Shown in pieces: positions 1 through 8,405 of a DNA stretch of 64,000 bases. The notes under the pieces are model-generated. The model had not been told where the DNA came from. It made no database searches and worked only from the letters and a program-made list of their open reading frames with translations. Origin of the DNA: Litorivivens sp041624475 (lineage in GTDB: Bacteria > Pseudomonadota > Gammaproteobacteria > Pseudomonadales > Spongiibacteraceae); NCBI RefSeq assembly GCF_041624475.1, contig NZ_JBFJUX010000011.1, forward strand, positions 61,157 through 125,156, written 5' to 3'. The stretch's first letter is position 1. Every line of letters begins with the position of its first letter. The position numbers and the translations under genes were made by a program.

Positions 1-2
1 CG

Positions 3-1289
3 AATGTTGGGGAAGCAGCGGCGGAAGTGCTGGCGGAAACGCCGGTCGAAACTGTCATCATGACTGAGCTGGCCGACCTGCACCCCGGTTTCAAGGGGCG
101 TCTGATCAACTTTGCCGCCCGCCACGTCAAGAAGATGATTCCCGACTACGATATGCCGGGTGCTATTTCCTTCCGCAAGGCGATTGCCCAGGGGCGCAAG
201 CTCACCCTGAAAGAAGCGTCGCCTGACTCCAACGAGGTAGCACTGCTGCAGTACACCGGGGGGACCACCGGTGTGTCGAAAGGGGCGATGATAAGCCACC
301 GCAATCTGGTCGCCAACATCCTGCAGGCGGCGAGTATTTTCGATACCTACGGCTTTGAGGAAGGCCCTCAAACCTTTATCGGGCCGCTGCCGCTGTATCA
401 CATCTACTCCTTTACCCTGGGCTTTATCGTGATGATGCAGGGTAACCACACGGTTCTGATCCCCAACCCGCGGGATATGGATGCCTTTGTCAAGGAGATG
501 AAAAAGTGGAAGTTCAGCGGCATGAGCGGCCTGAACACCCTGTTTGTGGGGCTTTGCAAGCATCCTGAATTCAAGAACGTTGATTTTTCTCACCTGAAAA
601 TGACTCTGTCAGGTGGTATGGCACTGACCACGGCGGCAGCGAATACCTGGAAGGAAATTACCGGGTGCGAGGTTTATGAAGGTTACGGCCTGACCGAGAC
701 CTCGCCGATTGTATCTACCAATCCCGGTGGTGCGAATGAGCTGGGTACGATCGGCGTGCCGGTGTCGAATACCGAGATCAAAATCGCCGCCGAGGATGGC
801 TCCGAGCAGCCCATCGGAGAGCGCGGTGAGCTCTGCGTGCGCGGCCCTCAGGTGATGCTGGGCTACTGGCAGCGCGATGACGAAACCGCCAAGATGATCG
901 ACGAAGATGGCTGGCTGCACACTGGCGATGTTGCGGTTGTGCGTGAGGACGGTTACCTGAAAATCGTCGACCGGATGAAAGACATGATTCTGGTATCAGG
1001 CTTCAACGTCTACCCCAACGAAATTGAAGATGTGGTCTGCGCCCACCCGGAAGTAGCCGAGTGTGCGGCAATTGGGGTGCCGGACGACAAATCCGGTGAA
1101 GTGGTCAAGATCTTCGTGGTCGGCAAGAATGGAGCGGTCAACGAAGATTCCCTGCGCGCCCACCTGCGCGAACAGCTGACGGGTTATAAAATGCCCAAGC
1201 ATATTGAGCAGCGCGACGAGCTGCCCAAATCCAATGTCGGCAAGATCCTGCGCAGGGAGCTGCGTGACGAGGAAATGAGTAAGGCCTGA
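3..1289 (+). CDS. fadD: Long-chain-fatty-acid--CoA ligase (5' end outside window)
   Basis: This enzyme activates fatty acids to acyl-CoA with ATP at the inner membrane, feeding beta-oxidation. The open frame enters from the left edge, so roughly the first quarter is missing; a GTG at 27 is internal and not the start. About 428 residues remain. Visible are the AMP-binding loop YTGGTTGVSKGA, the adenine-binding motif YGLTETSP, the GYWQRDDET segment, the hinge and fatty-acyl signature WLHTGDVAVVREDGYLKIVDR followed by KDMILVSGFNVYPNEIEDV, and the C-terminal lysine motif PKSNVGKILRRELRD. These match FadD closely along the whole visible length. The C-terminal domain is complete and nothing looks broken. 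A hairpin terminator follows about 45 bp downstream. Confidence 0.93.
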   Translation, partial: NVGEAAAEVLAETPVETVIMTELADLHPGFKGRLINFAARHVKKMIPDYDMPGAISFRKAIAQGRKLTLKEASPDSNEVALLQYTGGTTGVSKGAMISHRNLVANILQAASIFDTYGFEEGPQTFIGPLPLYHIYSFTLGFIVMMQGNHTVLIPNPRDMDAFVKEMKKWKFSGMSGLNTLFVGLCKHPEFKNVDFSHLKMTLSGGMALTTAAANTWKEITGCEVYEGYGLTETSPIVSTNPGGANELGTIGVPVSNTEIKIAAEDGSEQPIGERGELCVRGPQVMLGYWQRDDETAKMIDEDGWLHTGDVAVVREDGYLKIVDRMKDMILVSGFNVYPNEIEDVVCAHPEVAECAAIGVPDDKSGEVVKIFVVGKNGAVNEDSLRAHLREQLTGYKMPKHIEQRDELPKSNVGKILRRELRDEEMSKA

Positions 1290-1299
1290 GCACTTGCTT

Positions 1300-1305
1300 T
1301 ATAAT
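1300..1305 (+). promoter_or_regulatory. Candidate -10 box upstream of hrpA
   Basis: A perfect TATAAT lies in the fadD-hrpA gap, 11 bp after the fadD stop. No good -35 is visible at 16-18 bp. The box lies before, not after, the hairpin at 1334-1356, so a transcript from here would meet the terminator before hrpA. Assignment is by eye and tentative. Confidence 0.25.
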
Positions 1306-1333
1306 TGCCGCTGAATTCTCAGTGGTTAATGAG

Positions 1334-1356
1334 AAACGCCCTGCGGGGCGTTTTTT
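1334..1356 (+). terminator. Rho-independent terminator after fadD
   Basis: The arms are AAACGCC and GGCGTTT with a short CTGCG-type loop, followed by a run of T. The hairpin sits between fadD and hrpA and overlaps the first codons of an in-frame GTG extension of hrpA. This argues that the real hrpA start is the ATG at 1370. Confidence 0.75.
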
Positions 1357-1369
1357 CGTTTTGAGGGCT

Positions 1370-4300
1370 ATGCAGACTAAACAGCAGATTGACGCCATCT
1401 GGCTCGCCGACGAACCCCGCTTGCGGCGTTTGCAGGGCGATATTAGAAAGCGATCGCGCCAGGGCAAGCCAACGGATCGTTTGCAGGCCAAATTCAGCGA
1501 TATGTTGGCTCAGTCGCAAGCCAAGGTGGCTGCGCGCCGGCAGACACTGCCACAGATCAGCTATCCTGACCTGCCCGTCGCCCGTGAAGTGGAGCGCATC
1601 CGCGCGGCCTTGTTGGACAATCAGGTTATTGTGGTGGCCGGCGAAACCGGTTCCGGCAAAACCACCCAGTTGCCCAAACTCTGTCTTGAGGCCGGGCGCG
1701 GTATTCACGGTCTGATCGGCCATACCCAGCCGCGACGGCTGGCGGCCCGCACCGTCGCCCAGCGCATTGCCAGCGAACTGCAGACGGAGTTGGGCGCGGC
1801 GGTGGGCTATCAGGTGCGCTTTCACGATCAGGTGTCAGATGGCACCTATATCAAGTTGATGACCGATGGCATTCTGCTCGCTGAAATTCAGCACGATCCT
1901 TACCTCTATCGCTACGATACGCTGATAATCGATGAGGCCCACGAACGCAGCCTCAATATTGACTTCCTGCTCGGCTACCTGAAGCTGTTGCTGCCCAAAC
2001 GGCCCGATCTGAAAATCATCATCACCTCAGCGACCATCGACGTGCAGAGATTTTCCGAGCACTTTGATAACGCGCCGGTCATAGAGGTCTCGGGGCGGAC
2101 CTATCCGGTGGATATCCGCTATCGACCGCTGGAAGAGTTGAGTCCCGAGCTGGACCAGGCCGAGGCCATCGAGCAGGCGCTGCAGGACCTGGACGCCGAG
2201 GGCGGTCGTCGGCAAGGCGATGTGCTGGTTTTTCTGAGTGGCGAGCGCGAGATTCGCGCAGCGGCGAAACAGTTGCGGCGCTCCAGCCTGATGGGACTGG
2301 AAGTCCTGCCCTTGTATGCACGCCTGAGCGCGCGTGAGCAACAGCGCATCTTTGACGAGGGCGGGAGACGGGGATGGCGCGTTGTGCTGGCGACCAACGT
2401 CGCGGAAACCTCGTTGACCGTGCCGGGTATTCGCTTTGTTATTGACACGGGCACGGCGCGCATCAGCCGCTACAGTTATCGCAGCAAGGTGCAGCGCCTG
2501 CCGATCGAGCCGGTGTCACAGGCCAGTGCCAACCAGCGGGCCGGGCGCTGTGGGCGCGTCGCGCCAGGCGTTTGTGTGCGCTTGTATTCCCAGGAGGATT
2601 TTGAGGCCCGCCCGGCCTTTACCGAGCCGGAAGTGCAGCGCACCAATCTCGCATCAGTGATTCTTCAGATGCTCAATATGCGATTGGGCGATATCGAAAA
2701 CTTTCCTTTTGTAGACGCGCCGGATCGCCGCTTTATCAATGACGGCTACAAGCTGCTCGAAGAGCTGGCGGCGGTGGACAAGGGTGAACTGACGCCGCTG
2801 GGCAAAACTCTGGTGCGCCTGCCGGTTGATCCGCGTATGGCGCGCATCCTGCAGGCGGCCAGCCAGCTCGGTTGTCTGCAGGAAGCCTTGATCGTTGTCA
2901 GCGCGCTCAGTATTCAGGATCCGCGCGAACGGCCCGCCGACAAGCAGCAGGCCGCCGACGAAAAGCACCGTCGCTTTATCGATAAAGACTCGGATTTTTC
3001 GGCCTATGTGAATCTCTGGAACTATCTGGAGGAGCAGCGTCAGGAACTGTCCAACAACCAGTTCCGAAAAATGTGTCAACGCGAGTTTATCGCGCCGAGT
3101 CGCGCTCAGGAGTGGCGTGAGCTGCACTGGCAGCTAAAGCTAGCCTGCCGCGATAACGGTTGGAAACTCAACGCGGAACCAGCCTCCTTTGAAGCCCTGC
3201 ACCGGGCGGTGCTGGCCGGCTTTTTGAGCCACGTGGCCAAGAAGGACGAGCAGCACTGGTATCGCGGCACCCGCAACCGCAAGCTGCGCATTTTTCCGGG
3301 CTCCGGGCTGTTCAAGAAAAACCCGGCCTGGATTGTGGCGGCAGAACTGGCGGAAACCTCCCAGCTTTTTGCCCGCTGCGTGGCCAGAATTGAACCGGAG
3401 TGGATACCCGGCATCAACGACGCAGTGCTGAAACACCAGTATTTTGAACCCCACTGGCAGGCAAAGGCGGGGCGTGTCAGCGCCTTCCGGCAGACCAGCC
3501 TGTATGGGCTGGTCATTCAGGATCGGCAGCGAGTCAATTACGGGCCCATCGATCCGGTGTTATCGCGGGAGATACTAATTCGCAGTGCATTGGTAGAAAG
3601 GCAGTACCGGGGCAAGGCGGCATTTTTCGCTCACAACAAAGCAGCAATTGATAAGGTGCTGGCGCTTGAAAGCAAGCTGCGGCGGCGAGACCTGTTGATC
3701 AGCGATGATGCCATGTTTGCCTTTTACGACCGCCGGCTGCCGCCGGAAATTGTCAGTGCCCGACATCTGGAGAGCTGGCTGGGCAAGGCGGAAGAAAGCG
3801 AGCGCAAGGCACTGGAGATGAGCGATGACGATGTGCTGGCCGTTAGCCAGAGTCGCGAGGCCATCAATCAGTTTCCGGACACCTGGCGTTGGGGCGAGCT
3901 GCGCCTGCCCCTGCGCTATCGCTTTGAGCCCGGTCATCAGGGCGACGGTGTGACTCTGGTGGTCCCGTTGGTGCTGCTCAATCGAGTGCCCGAGCACCTT
4001 CCCGAGTGGCTGGTTCCGGGTTTGCTGGAAGATAAATGCGTCGCGCTGCTAAAAGCTCTGCCCAAACAGTGGCGCAAAAAGCTGATGCCGATACCCGTCA
4101 CGGTCGGAAAAGCGCTGTCACTGATGGAGGCCGGTGATCAGCCCCTCAGTCGCGCGCTGGCCGAGGCGCTGCGACGGGTGGTCGGCGAGACGATACCGCC
4201 GGAGCTGTGGCGTGGAGATCTGCTCGACGCGTTCTATCTGATGAACTTCGAAATTGTGGATGAGCGCGGCAAAGTGCTCGCGCAGGGTCGGGACCTACAG

Positions 4301-5251
4301 GCACTGAAAGCGCGTTACAGCGAGCAGTCGGCGGCCGAGTTACAGGCTCGGGGCGAGCAAAACACCGAGCAGCAGATATTTACTGAATGGACACTTGATC
4401 GGCTGCCGCAAAATAAACGTATCAAGCAGGGCGGTGCCGAGGTTACGGCCTATCCTGCTCTGATAGACCGCGGCGACGCGGTGGAGCTGACCCTGCTGGA
4501 TACGGCAGACGAGGCCGACCGCCAGAGTCGCAGGGCGGTAGTCAGGCTGCTGACGCTGCAGTTGACCCGCCAGTTGAAACCCTGGCGGGAAAGTCTGTTG
4601 CGCGGCAATACTGAGCAGTTACAGTTGGCGGCCCTTGGCGTGCGGCGCAAGGATTGGGTTGAAGACGTGATTGAGGCGGCCGTCTACCAGACATTTGTCG
4701 ACGGTCGCGAATTGCCCCGTGACAGCGAAGATTTCGCTGCGCTGATTGCCTTACCGGGGCTCGAAGAGCAGTTGGAGCGGACGGCAGAGCTGACAAAACG
4801 CATACTGGAAAGCGCAGCCGCGGTACGCAAACGACTGAAAAAGCTGACCCAGCTGACCTGGATAGAAACGGTCGGCGACGTCAGAGAGCAACTGGACGCT
4901 CTGTTGTTCAAGCGGTTTTTGCGAGAGCTGCCGACAAACAGGCTGGAGCAGTACCCCCGGTATCTTGATGCTGTGTCACAGAGGCTGGACAAACTGGAGG
5001 GGCACTATCAGCGTGAGCGGCAGATACTGATCGGCTTGCGTAAACTGACTGAGCCGCTGTGGCAGACGACGAGTCCGGAGAAACTGGCGGCTGACAGTTC
5101 AAATGCGGTGCTAGAAGAGTATCGCTGGGTATTGGAGGAGTATCGGGTCTCGCTGTATGCTCAGGGGCTTGGGACGCGGGCTCCGGTGTCGGAAAAGCGA
5201 CTCAAGGCGCTGTGGCGAGATTATGAACAAAGCCGTGCCGCCCGGGTTTAA
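1370..5251 (+). CDS. hrpA: ATP-dependent RNA helicase HrpA
   Basis: This is a DEAH-box RNA helicase of about 1,293 residues, essentially the E. coli HrpA length; it is a cytoplasmic protein linked to mRNA processing and rescue of stalled ribosomes. The sequence shows Walker A GETGSGKTT (residues 91-99), DEAH (188-191), the SAT motif near 223, and motif VI QRAGRCGR in the second RecA domain. The helicase-associated, OB-fold and long C-terminal DUF3418-type regions then follow. The frame is open upstream to a GTG at 1322, but that extension is encoded by the terminator hairpin, so the ATG at 1370 was chosen. A GAGGG lies very close to this ATG, which is an imperfect Shine-Dalgarno. Confidence 0.93.
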   Translation: MQTKQQIDAIWLADEPRLRRLQGDIRKRSRQGKPTDRLQAKFSDMLAQSQAKVAARRQTLPQISYPDLPVAREVERIRAALLDNQVIVVAGETGSGKTTQLPKLCLEAGRGIHGLIGHTQPRRLAARTVAQRIASELQTELGAAVGYQVRFHDQVSDGTYIKLMTDGILLAEIQHDPYLYRYDTLIIDEAHERSLNIDFLLGYLKLLLPKRPDLKIIITSATIDVQRFSEHFDNAPVIEVSGRTYPVDIRYRPLEELSPELDQAEAIEQALQDLDAEGGRRQGDVLVFLSGEREIRAAAKQLRRSSLMGLEVLPLYARLSAREQQRIFDEGGRRGWRVVLATNVAETSLTVPGIRFVIDTGTARISRYSYRSKVQRLPIEPVSQASANQRAGRCGRVAPGVCVRLYSQEDFEARPAFTEPEVQRTNLASVILQMLNMRLGDIENFPFVDAPDRRFINDGYKLLEELAAVDKGELTPLGKTLVRLPVDPRMARILQAASQLGCLQEALIVVSALSIQDPRERPADKQQAADEKHRRFIDKDSDFSAYVNLWNYLEEQRQELSNNQFRKMCQREFIAPSRAQEWRELHWQLKLACRDNGWKLNAEPASFEALHRAVLAGFLSHVAKKDEQHWYRGTRNRKLRIFPGSGLFKKNPAWIVAAELAETSQLFARCVARIEPEWIPGINDAVLKHQYFEPHWQAKAGRVSAFRQTSLYGLVIQDRQRVNYGPIDPVLSREILIRSALVERQYRGKAAFFAHNKAAIDKVLALESKLRRRDLLISDDAMFAFYDRRLPPEIVSARHLESWLGKAEESERKALEMSDDDVLAVSQSREAINQFPDTWRWGELRLPLRYRFEPGHQGDGVTLVVPLVLLNRVPEHLPEWLVPGLLEDKCVALLKALPKQWRKKLMPIPVTVGKALSLMEAGDQPLSRALAEALRRVVGETIPPELWRGDLLDAFYLMNFEIVDERGKVLAQGRDLQALKARYSEQSAAELQARGEQNTEQQIFTEWTLDRLPQNKRIKQGGAEVTAYPALIDRGDAVELTLLDTADEADRQSRRAVVRLLTLQLTRQLKPWRESLLRGNTEQLQLAALGVRRKDWVEDVIEAAVYQTFVDGRELPRDSEDFAALIALPGLEEQLERTAELTKRILESAAAVRKRLKKLTQLTWIETVGDVREQLDALLFKRFLRELPTNRLEQYPRYLDAVSQRLDKLEGHYQRERQILIGLRKLTEPLWQTTSPEKLAADSSNAVLEEYRWVLEEYRVSLYAQGLGTRAPVSEKRLKALWRDYEQSRAARV

Positions 5252-5442
5252 GGCGAGTGCGCTGATGCGCGACTAAGCTAATTGGGTATGCATAGAAACA
5301 GTAAGGAAGTGATGTTTCGGCAGAAAGTGGCTGTGCACGAATTTATGCCTTGACCTGCCTGTGCAGAACGCGGGTAAATCCGTCAGGGTAGCGTAATAGA
5401 ATAATGAAACGTATGAGCGCGAATATCGATTTTTCTGTGGGC

Positions 5443-5469
5443 TGTAACAAATCGGTATTTGCTTCATCT
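5443..5469 (+). promoter_or_regulatory. Possible ECF-type promoter before the EGKCG peptide gene
   Basis: TGTAAC (5443-5448) is followed about 16 bp later by TTCATCT-like sequence, and the peptide gene begins about 33 bp further on with AGGAG as Shine-Dalgarno. GTAAC-type -35 elements are common for extracytoplasmic-function sigma factors, and related copper-peptide operons in other bacteria are under ECF control. A sigma70-like TTGACC-N18-GTAAAT at 5350-5379 is an alternative. Both are visual guesses; the rest of the 5252-5501 gap shows nothing else. Confidence 0.2.
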
Positions 5470-5501
5470 AAAAGGCAACATCAACTCAGGAGAGTACTCC
5501 C

Positions 5502-5921
5502 ATGGCGAAAATGAGCAAAAAACCTTTGGCTGCAGCATTGAGCGCAGCGGTATTGGCTGGCGGTGCAGTATCCACAGTCAGTGCGGAAACCAACCCCTTC
5601 GCGGCAACGCCGCTGACCGCGGGCTACGATTTGGCATCCTTTGGTAAACACGCCGAGGGCAAGTGTGGCGAAGGTAAATGTGGTGCTGAATCCAAAGCCA
5701 GGGGTGAGGGCAAATGTGGCGAAGGCAAGTGCGGTGAAGGCAAGTGCGGCGCTGAGTCCAAAGCCAAGGCTGAGGGCAAGTGCGGTGAAGGCAAATGCGG
5801 AGAAGGTAAGTGTGGTGCCAGCTCCAAAGCCAAGGAAGGGAAGTGCGGCGAAGGCAAATGCGGCGCCAGTTCCAAAGCCAAAGAAGGTAAATGTGGCGAA
5901 GGCAAGTGCGGCAGCCACTGA
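5502..5921 (+). CDS. hvfA: Secreted EGKCG-repeat copper-RiPP precursor (HvfA-like)
   Basis: This is a 139-residue precursor peptide. It starts with a Sec signal peptide (residues 1-28, cleavage after VSA), then a short leader-like stretch (29-51). A strikingly repetitive region follows, with twelve copies of EGKCG arranged 2-3-3-2-2 between short Ala/Ser/Lys linkers such as AESKAKA and ASSKAK. All twelve cysteines (55, 60, 72, 77, 82, 94, 99, 104, 115, 120, 131, 136) lie in EGKCG. In Haemophilus HvfA, EGKCG cysteines are converted by a DUF692 enzyme to oxazolone-thioamide groups that bind copper; the same is inferred here because a DUF692 and a DUF2063 gene follow directly. AGGAG gives a good ribosome-binding site. 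The reverse-strand ORFs over this gene are repeat artefacts. Confidence 0.88.
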   Translation: MAKMSKKPLAAALSAAVLAGGAVSTVSAETNPFAATPLTAGYDLASFGKHAEGKCGEGKCGAESKARGEGKCGEGKCGEGKCGAESKAKAEGKCGEGKCGEGKCGASSKAKEGKCGEGKCGASSKAKEGKCGEGKCGSH

Positions 5922-5938
5922 GCACGCTGTACTGAGCT

Positions 5939-6766
5939 ATGTCTGAAGTACTGGCAGGACTGGGATTGCGTCGCGGTCTGAGTGACGCCTTGCAGTCCGT
6001 GGAGCCGGGGCGTATCGACTTTATGGAGGTCGCCCCGGAAAACTGGATGCACCTTGGAGGGCGACTGCGCCGTGAGTTCCGGCGCTTTGCCGAACGCTAC
6101 CCTATTTATCTGCACGGCTTGTCCCTGAATGTCGGCGGTTTTGCTCCGCTCGACAGGGACCTGCTGCTGTCGATCCGGCAATTCATGTCGGAGTTTGACT
6201 GTCCCCTTTACACTGAGCATCTAACCTATTGTGCAGATGACGGTCATCTTTACGATCTGCTGCCGATTCCCTTTACCGAAGAAGCCGTGCAGCACGTAGC
6301 TGCCCGGGTTCGCCAGGTACAGGATATTCTCGGTGAGCAGATCGCGCTGGAAAACGCCTCCTACTATGCAGCGCCGGGCCAGGTTTTGTCTGAGAGCGAG
6401 TTTATTCGCGCCGTTCTTGAAGAGGCCGACTGCAAATTGCTGCTCGACGTCAACAATATCTATGTAAATAGCATCAATCACCGCTATGACCCGCTGCGGT
6501 TTCTTGATGAGCTGCCGCTGGAGCGCGCCTGCTATATGCATATTGCCGGGCACTATGAAGAGGCGGAAGATATTCGTGTCGATACCCACGGCGCCGATGT
6601 TATAGAGCCGGTGTGGGCACTGCTGAATGAAGCCTATGCCCGGGTGGGTCCGCTACCCACCTTGGTTGAGCGGGATTTCAATTTCCCACCCATTGAAGAG
6701 CTCTTAGCAGAGGTCGATCAGGTTCGATCTGCCCAGCTCAGGTACGCTGCGGCGGTGACAGACTGA
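5939..6766 (+). CDS. hvfB: DUF692 multinuclear non-haem iron oxygenase (HvfB/BufB-like)
   Basis: This 275-residue protein is a DUF692 TIM-barrel enzyme of the family (MbnB, HvfB, BufB) that oxidatively modifies cysteines of partner peptides using a two- or three-iron centre. Candidate metal and substrate residues seen in order are EVAPENW (E30-E34), YLHGLSLN (H59), YTEHLTY (E93, H94), ALENAS (E138), LLLDVNNIYVN (D170, N172), YMHIAGH (H201, H205), DTHG (D215, H217) and VERDFNFP (E244). It begins 17 bp after the precursor gene and overlaps the next gene by one base, so the three are almost certainly one operon. No strong Shine-Dalgarno is visible, so translation may depend on the upstream gene. 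The substrate is inferred to be the EGKCG peptide. Confidence 0.9.
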   Translation: MSEVLAGLGLRRGLSDALQSVEPGRIDFMEVAPENWMHLGGRLRREFRRFAERYPIYLHGLSLNVGGFAPLDRDLLLSIRQFMSEFDCPLYTEHLTYCADDGHLYDLLPIPFTEEAVQHVAARVRQVQDILGEQIALENASYYAAPGQVLSESEFIRAVLEEADCKLLLDVNNIYVNSINHRYDPLRFLDELPLERACYMHIAGHYEEAEDIRVDTHGADVIEPVWALLNEAYARVGPLPTLVERDFNFPPIEELLAEVDQVRSAQLRYAAAVTD

Positions 6767-7509
6767 TGCATTTCCAGCAGTTACAGCGCTCACTTACGTC
6801 ACACCTGCGCGATCCTGAACGGCGCGCGGCACCGCCCGATATCGAGTCGCGCCGGGTGGGCATCTACCGCGATCTCATTTACAACAATATCGAAAGTTTT
6901 CTCAGCGGCGGTTTTCCGGTGCTGCGCAGCATCTATAGCGATGAACGCTGGCACGCACTGGTACGAGACTTTGTGCGCGACCATGTCAGCCATTCGCCGT
7001 ATTTTCTGGAAATCAGTGAGGAATTCCTCGCCTATTTGCAGCATGAGCGCGGCGAGCGGGCCAGCGATCCGCCCTTCCTGCAGGAGTTGGCGCACTACGA
7101 ATGGGTTGAGCTGGCATTGGATGTTGCGCCCGATGAGGAGCTGGAGGCAGACCCTGAGGGTGACCTGATGTCGGGGCGCCCACTGGTTTCACCCCAGGCC
7201 TGGCCCTTGGTTTACCATTTTCCGGTCCATCTGATCGGTGAGTCTTTCCAGCCCGACGAGCCGCCCCCGCAGCCGACCTGGCTGGTGGTGTACCGCACGC
7301 CGTCACTGGAGATTGAATTCATGGAAATCAACGCGGTGACCTTTCGCCTGCTGGCGCTGCTGGACGATACCGTTAGCGGACAGGCGGCGCTTGAAGCGCT
7401 CGCAGCGGAGTTGCGGCACGACGATCCGGCACAGCTGATGCAGTTTGGGGGCGAGCTACTTGAACAGTTGCGTGAGGCCTCCATTCTGCTCGGAACGGAG
7501 CTCTCCTGA
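6766..7509 (+). CDS. hvfC: DUF2063 RiPP partner protein (HvfC/BufC-like)
   Basis: This 247-residue protein has an N-terminal DUF2063 domain, seen in the opening FQQLQRSLTSHLRD and the segment RVGIYRDLIYNNIESFLSGG (residues 30-50) with PYFLEISEEFLAYL further on. A C-terminal PqqD- or winged-helix-like part follows (FMEINAVTFRLLALLDD). In known MNIO systems this protein is the peptide-recognition partner that brings the precursor leader to the DUF692 enzyme. It overlaps the hvfB stop by one base (TGATG), and its own stop overlaps a further ATG at 7509. No DoxX-type fourth gene, as found in the Haemophilus operon, is present; mlaA follows instead. Confidence 0.87.
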   Translation: MHFQQLQRSLTSHLRDPERRAAPPDIESRRVGIYRDLIYNNIESFLSGGFPVLRSIYSDERWHALVRDFVRDHVSHSPYFLEISEEFLAYLQHERGERASDPPFLQELAHYEWVELALDVAPDEELEADPEGDLMSGRPLVSPQAWPLVYHFPVHLIGESFQPDEPPPQPTWLVVYRTPSLEIEFMEINAVTFRLLALLDDTVSGQAALEALAAELRHDDPAQLMQFGGELLEQLREASILLGTELS

Positions 7510-7589
7510 TGACCTTGCTGCGGCTGGATTTACGGGTGAATCCGCTATATCGTTGCAGCTCAATAAAACTGATAAATTCCGGACTCCGA

Positions 7590-8312
7590 ATGCGTCTTTC
7601 TGCTCTGTTCAGGCTTTGCTCCCTGTGGCTTTTGGTTGTGCTTGCTGGCTGCGCCAGTCAGCCGGAAAACCCCGACCCCTGGGAAGGTTTTAATCGTAAG
7701 GTGTTTGCCTTCAACGAGGTGGCGGACAAGTATGTCGCCAAACCCGTTGCCGAGGGTTATCAGGCGGTGCTGCCCAATTTTCTGGAGCAGGGCATCGACA
7801 ATATGCTCGGTAACCTGCGCGAACCGCTGAATATCGTGGCCGACCTCGGTCAGCTGAAATTCAAGGCGGCTGTCGTTGACGGCGGTCGCTTTGTAATTAA
7901 CTCCACCGTGGGTATCGCCGGCTTCTTTGAAGTTGCGTCACATATCGGCCTGGAAAAACGTACTGAAGACTTTGGTCAAACCTTGGGCTATTGGGGAGTT
8001 GGGCCCGGCCCCTATCTGGTGTTGCCGATTTTGGGGCCGTCTACGGTTCGGGACGCGGGTTCTTCGGTGATCGATGCACAGGTTGACGCCATCAGTCAGG
8101 TCGATCACGTGCGTACCCGCAATCAGATGCGCTTTCTCGATCTGGTTAATACCCGCGCCAACCTGTTGAAGACCGAAAGTCTGCTGTCGGGAGACCGCTA
8201 CACGTTTATGCGCGACGCCTATTTGCAGCGGCGTGAGTATCTGATCAGTGACGGTGCTGTTGTGGAAGACAGCTTCGGCGAAGAGGAATTCGAGGAGTGG
8301 GACGAGTTTTAG
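7590..8312 (+). CDS. mlaA: MlaA/VacJ family outer-membrane lipoprotein
   Basis: This lipoprotein is the outer-membrane component of the Mla system, which removes misplaced phospholipids from the outer leaflet. The chosen ATG gives a lipoprotein signal with lipobox LAGC (Cys21). It is followed by the family hallmarks DPWEGFNRKVFAFNE near residue 30, VGIAGFFEVAS, FGQTLGYWGVGPGPYLVLP and LPILGPSTVRDA. The mature protein ends in a very acidic tail. A longer frame opens at 7509, overlapping the hvfC stop, but it would put 27 odd residues before the lipoprotein signal. That overlap may only reflect coupling. The next genes are rssB and rssC, an order I recall from Pseudomonas. Confidence 0.9.
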   Translation: MRLSALFRLCSLWLLVVLAGCASQPENPDPWEGFNRKVFAFNEVADKYVAKPVAEGYQAVLPNFLEQGIDNMLGNLREPLNIVADLGQLKFKAAVVDGGRFVINSTVGIAGFFEVASHIGLEKRTEDFGQTLGYWGVGPGPYLVLPILGPSTVRDAGSSVIDAQVDAISQVDHVRTRNQMRFLDLVNTRANLLKTESLLSGDRYTFMRDAYLQRREYLISDGAVVEDSFGEEEFEEWDEF

Positions 8313-8405
8313 CGGTAATTCCGCGCTCGTCTGTCTATACTTTTTCTGAAATGATGCTCGCAGCGAGAGGGATATGCCTGTCCCTCCATGCCGCAAAGGC
8401 CTGAC

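Noticed and set aside
1322..1369. N-terminal extension of HrpA from a GTG at 1322
   Set aside because: The stretch is the fadD terminator hairpin; the ATG at 1370 gives the usual HrpA start.
5652..5916. CRISPR-like periodic repeat
   Set aside because: The periodicity comes from in-frame EGKCG codons with short coding linkers; there are no spacers of constant length, no leader and no cas genes.
5481..6220. Long reverse- and forward-frame ORFs overlapping the EGKCG gene
   Set aside because: They arise from the 15-bp repeat being open in several frames; their translations are low-complexity (repeated HLPSP or KASA units) and have no start context.
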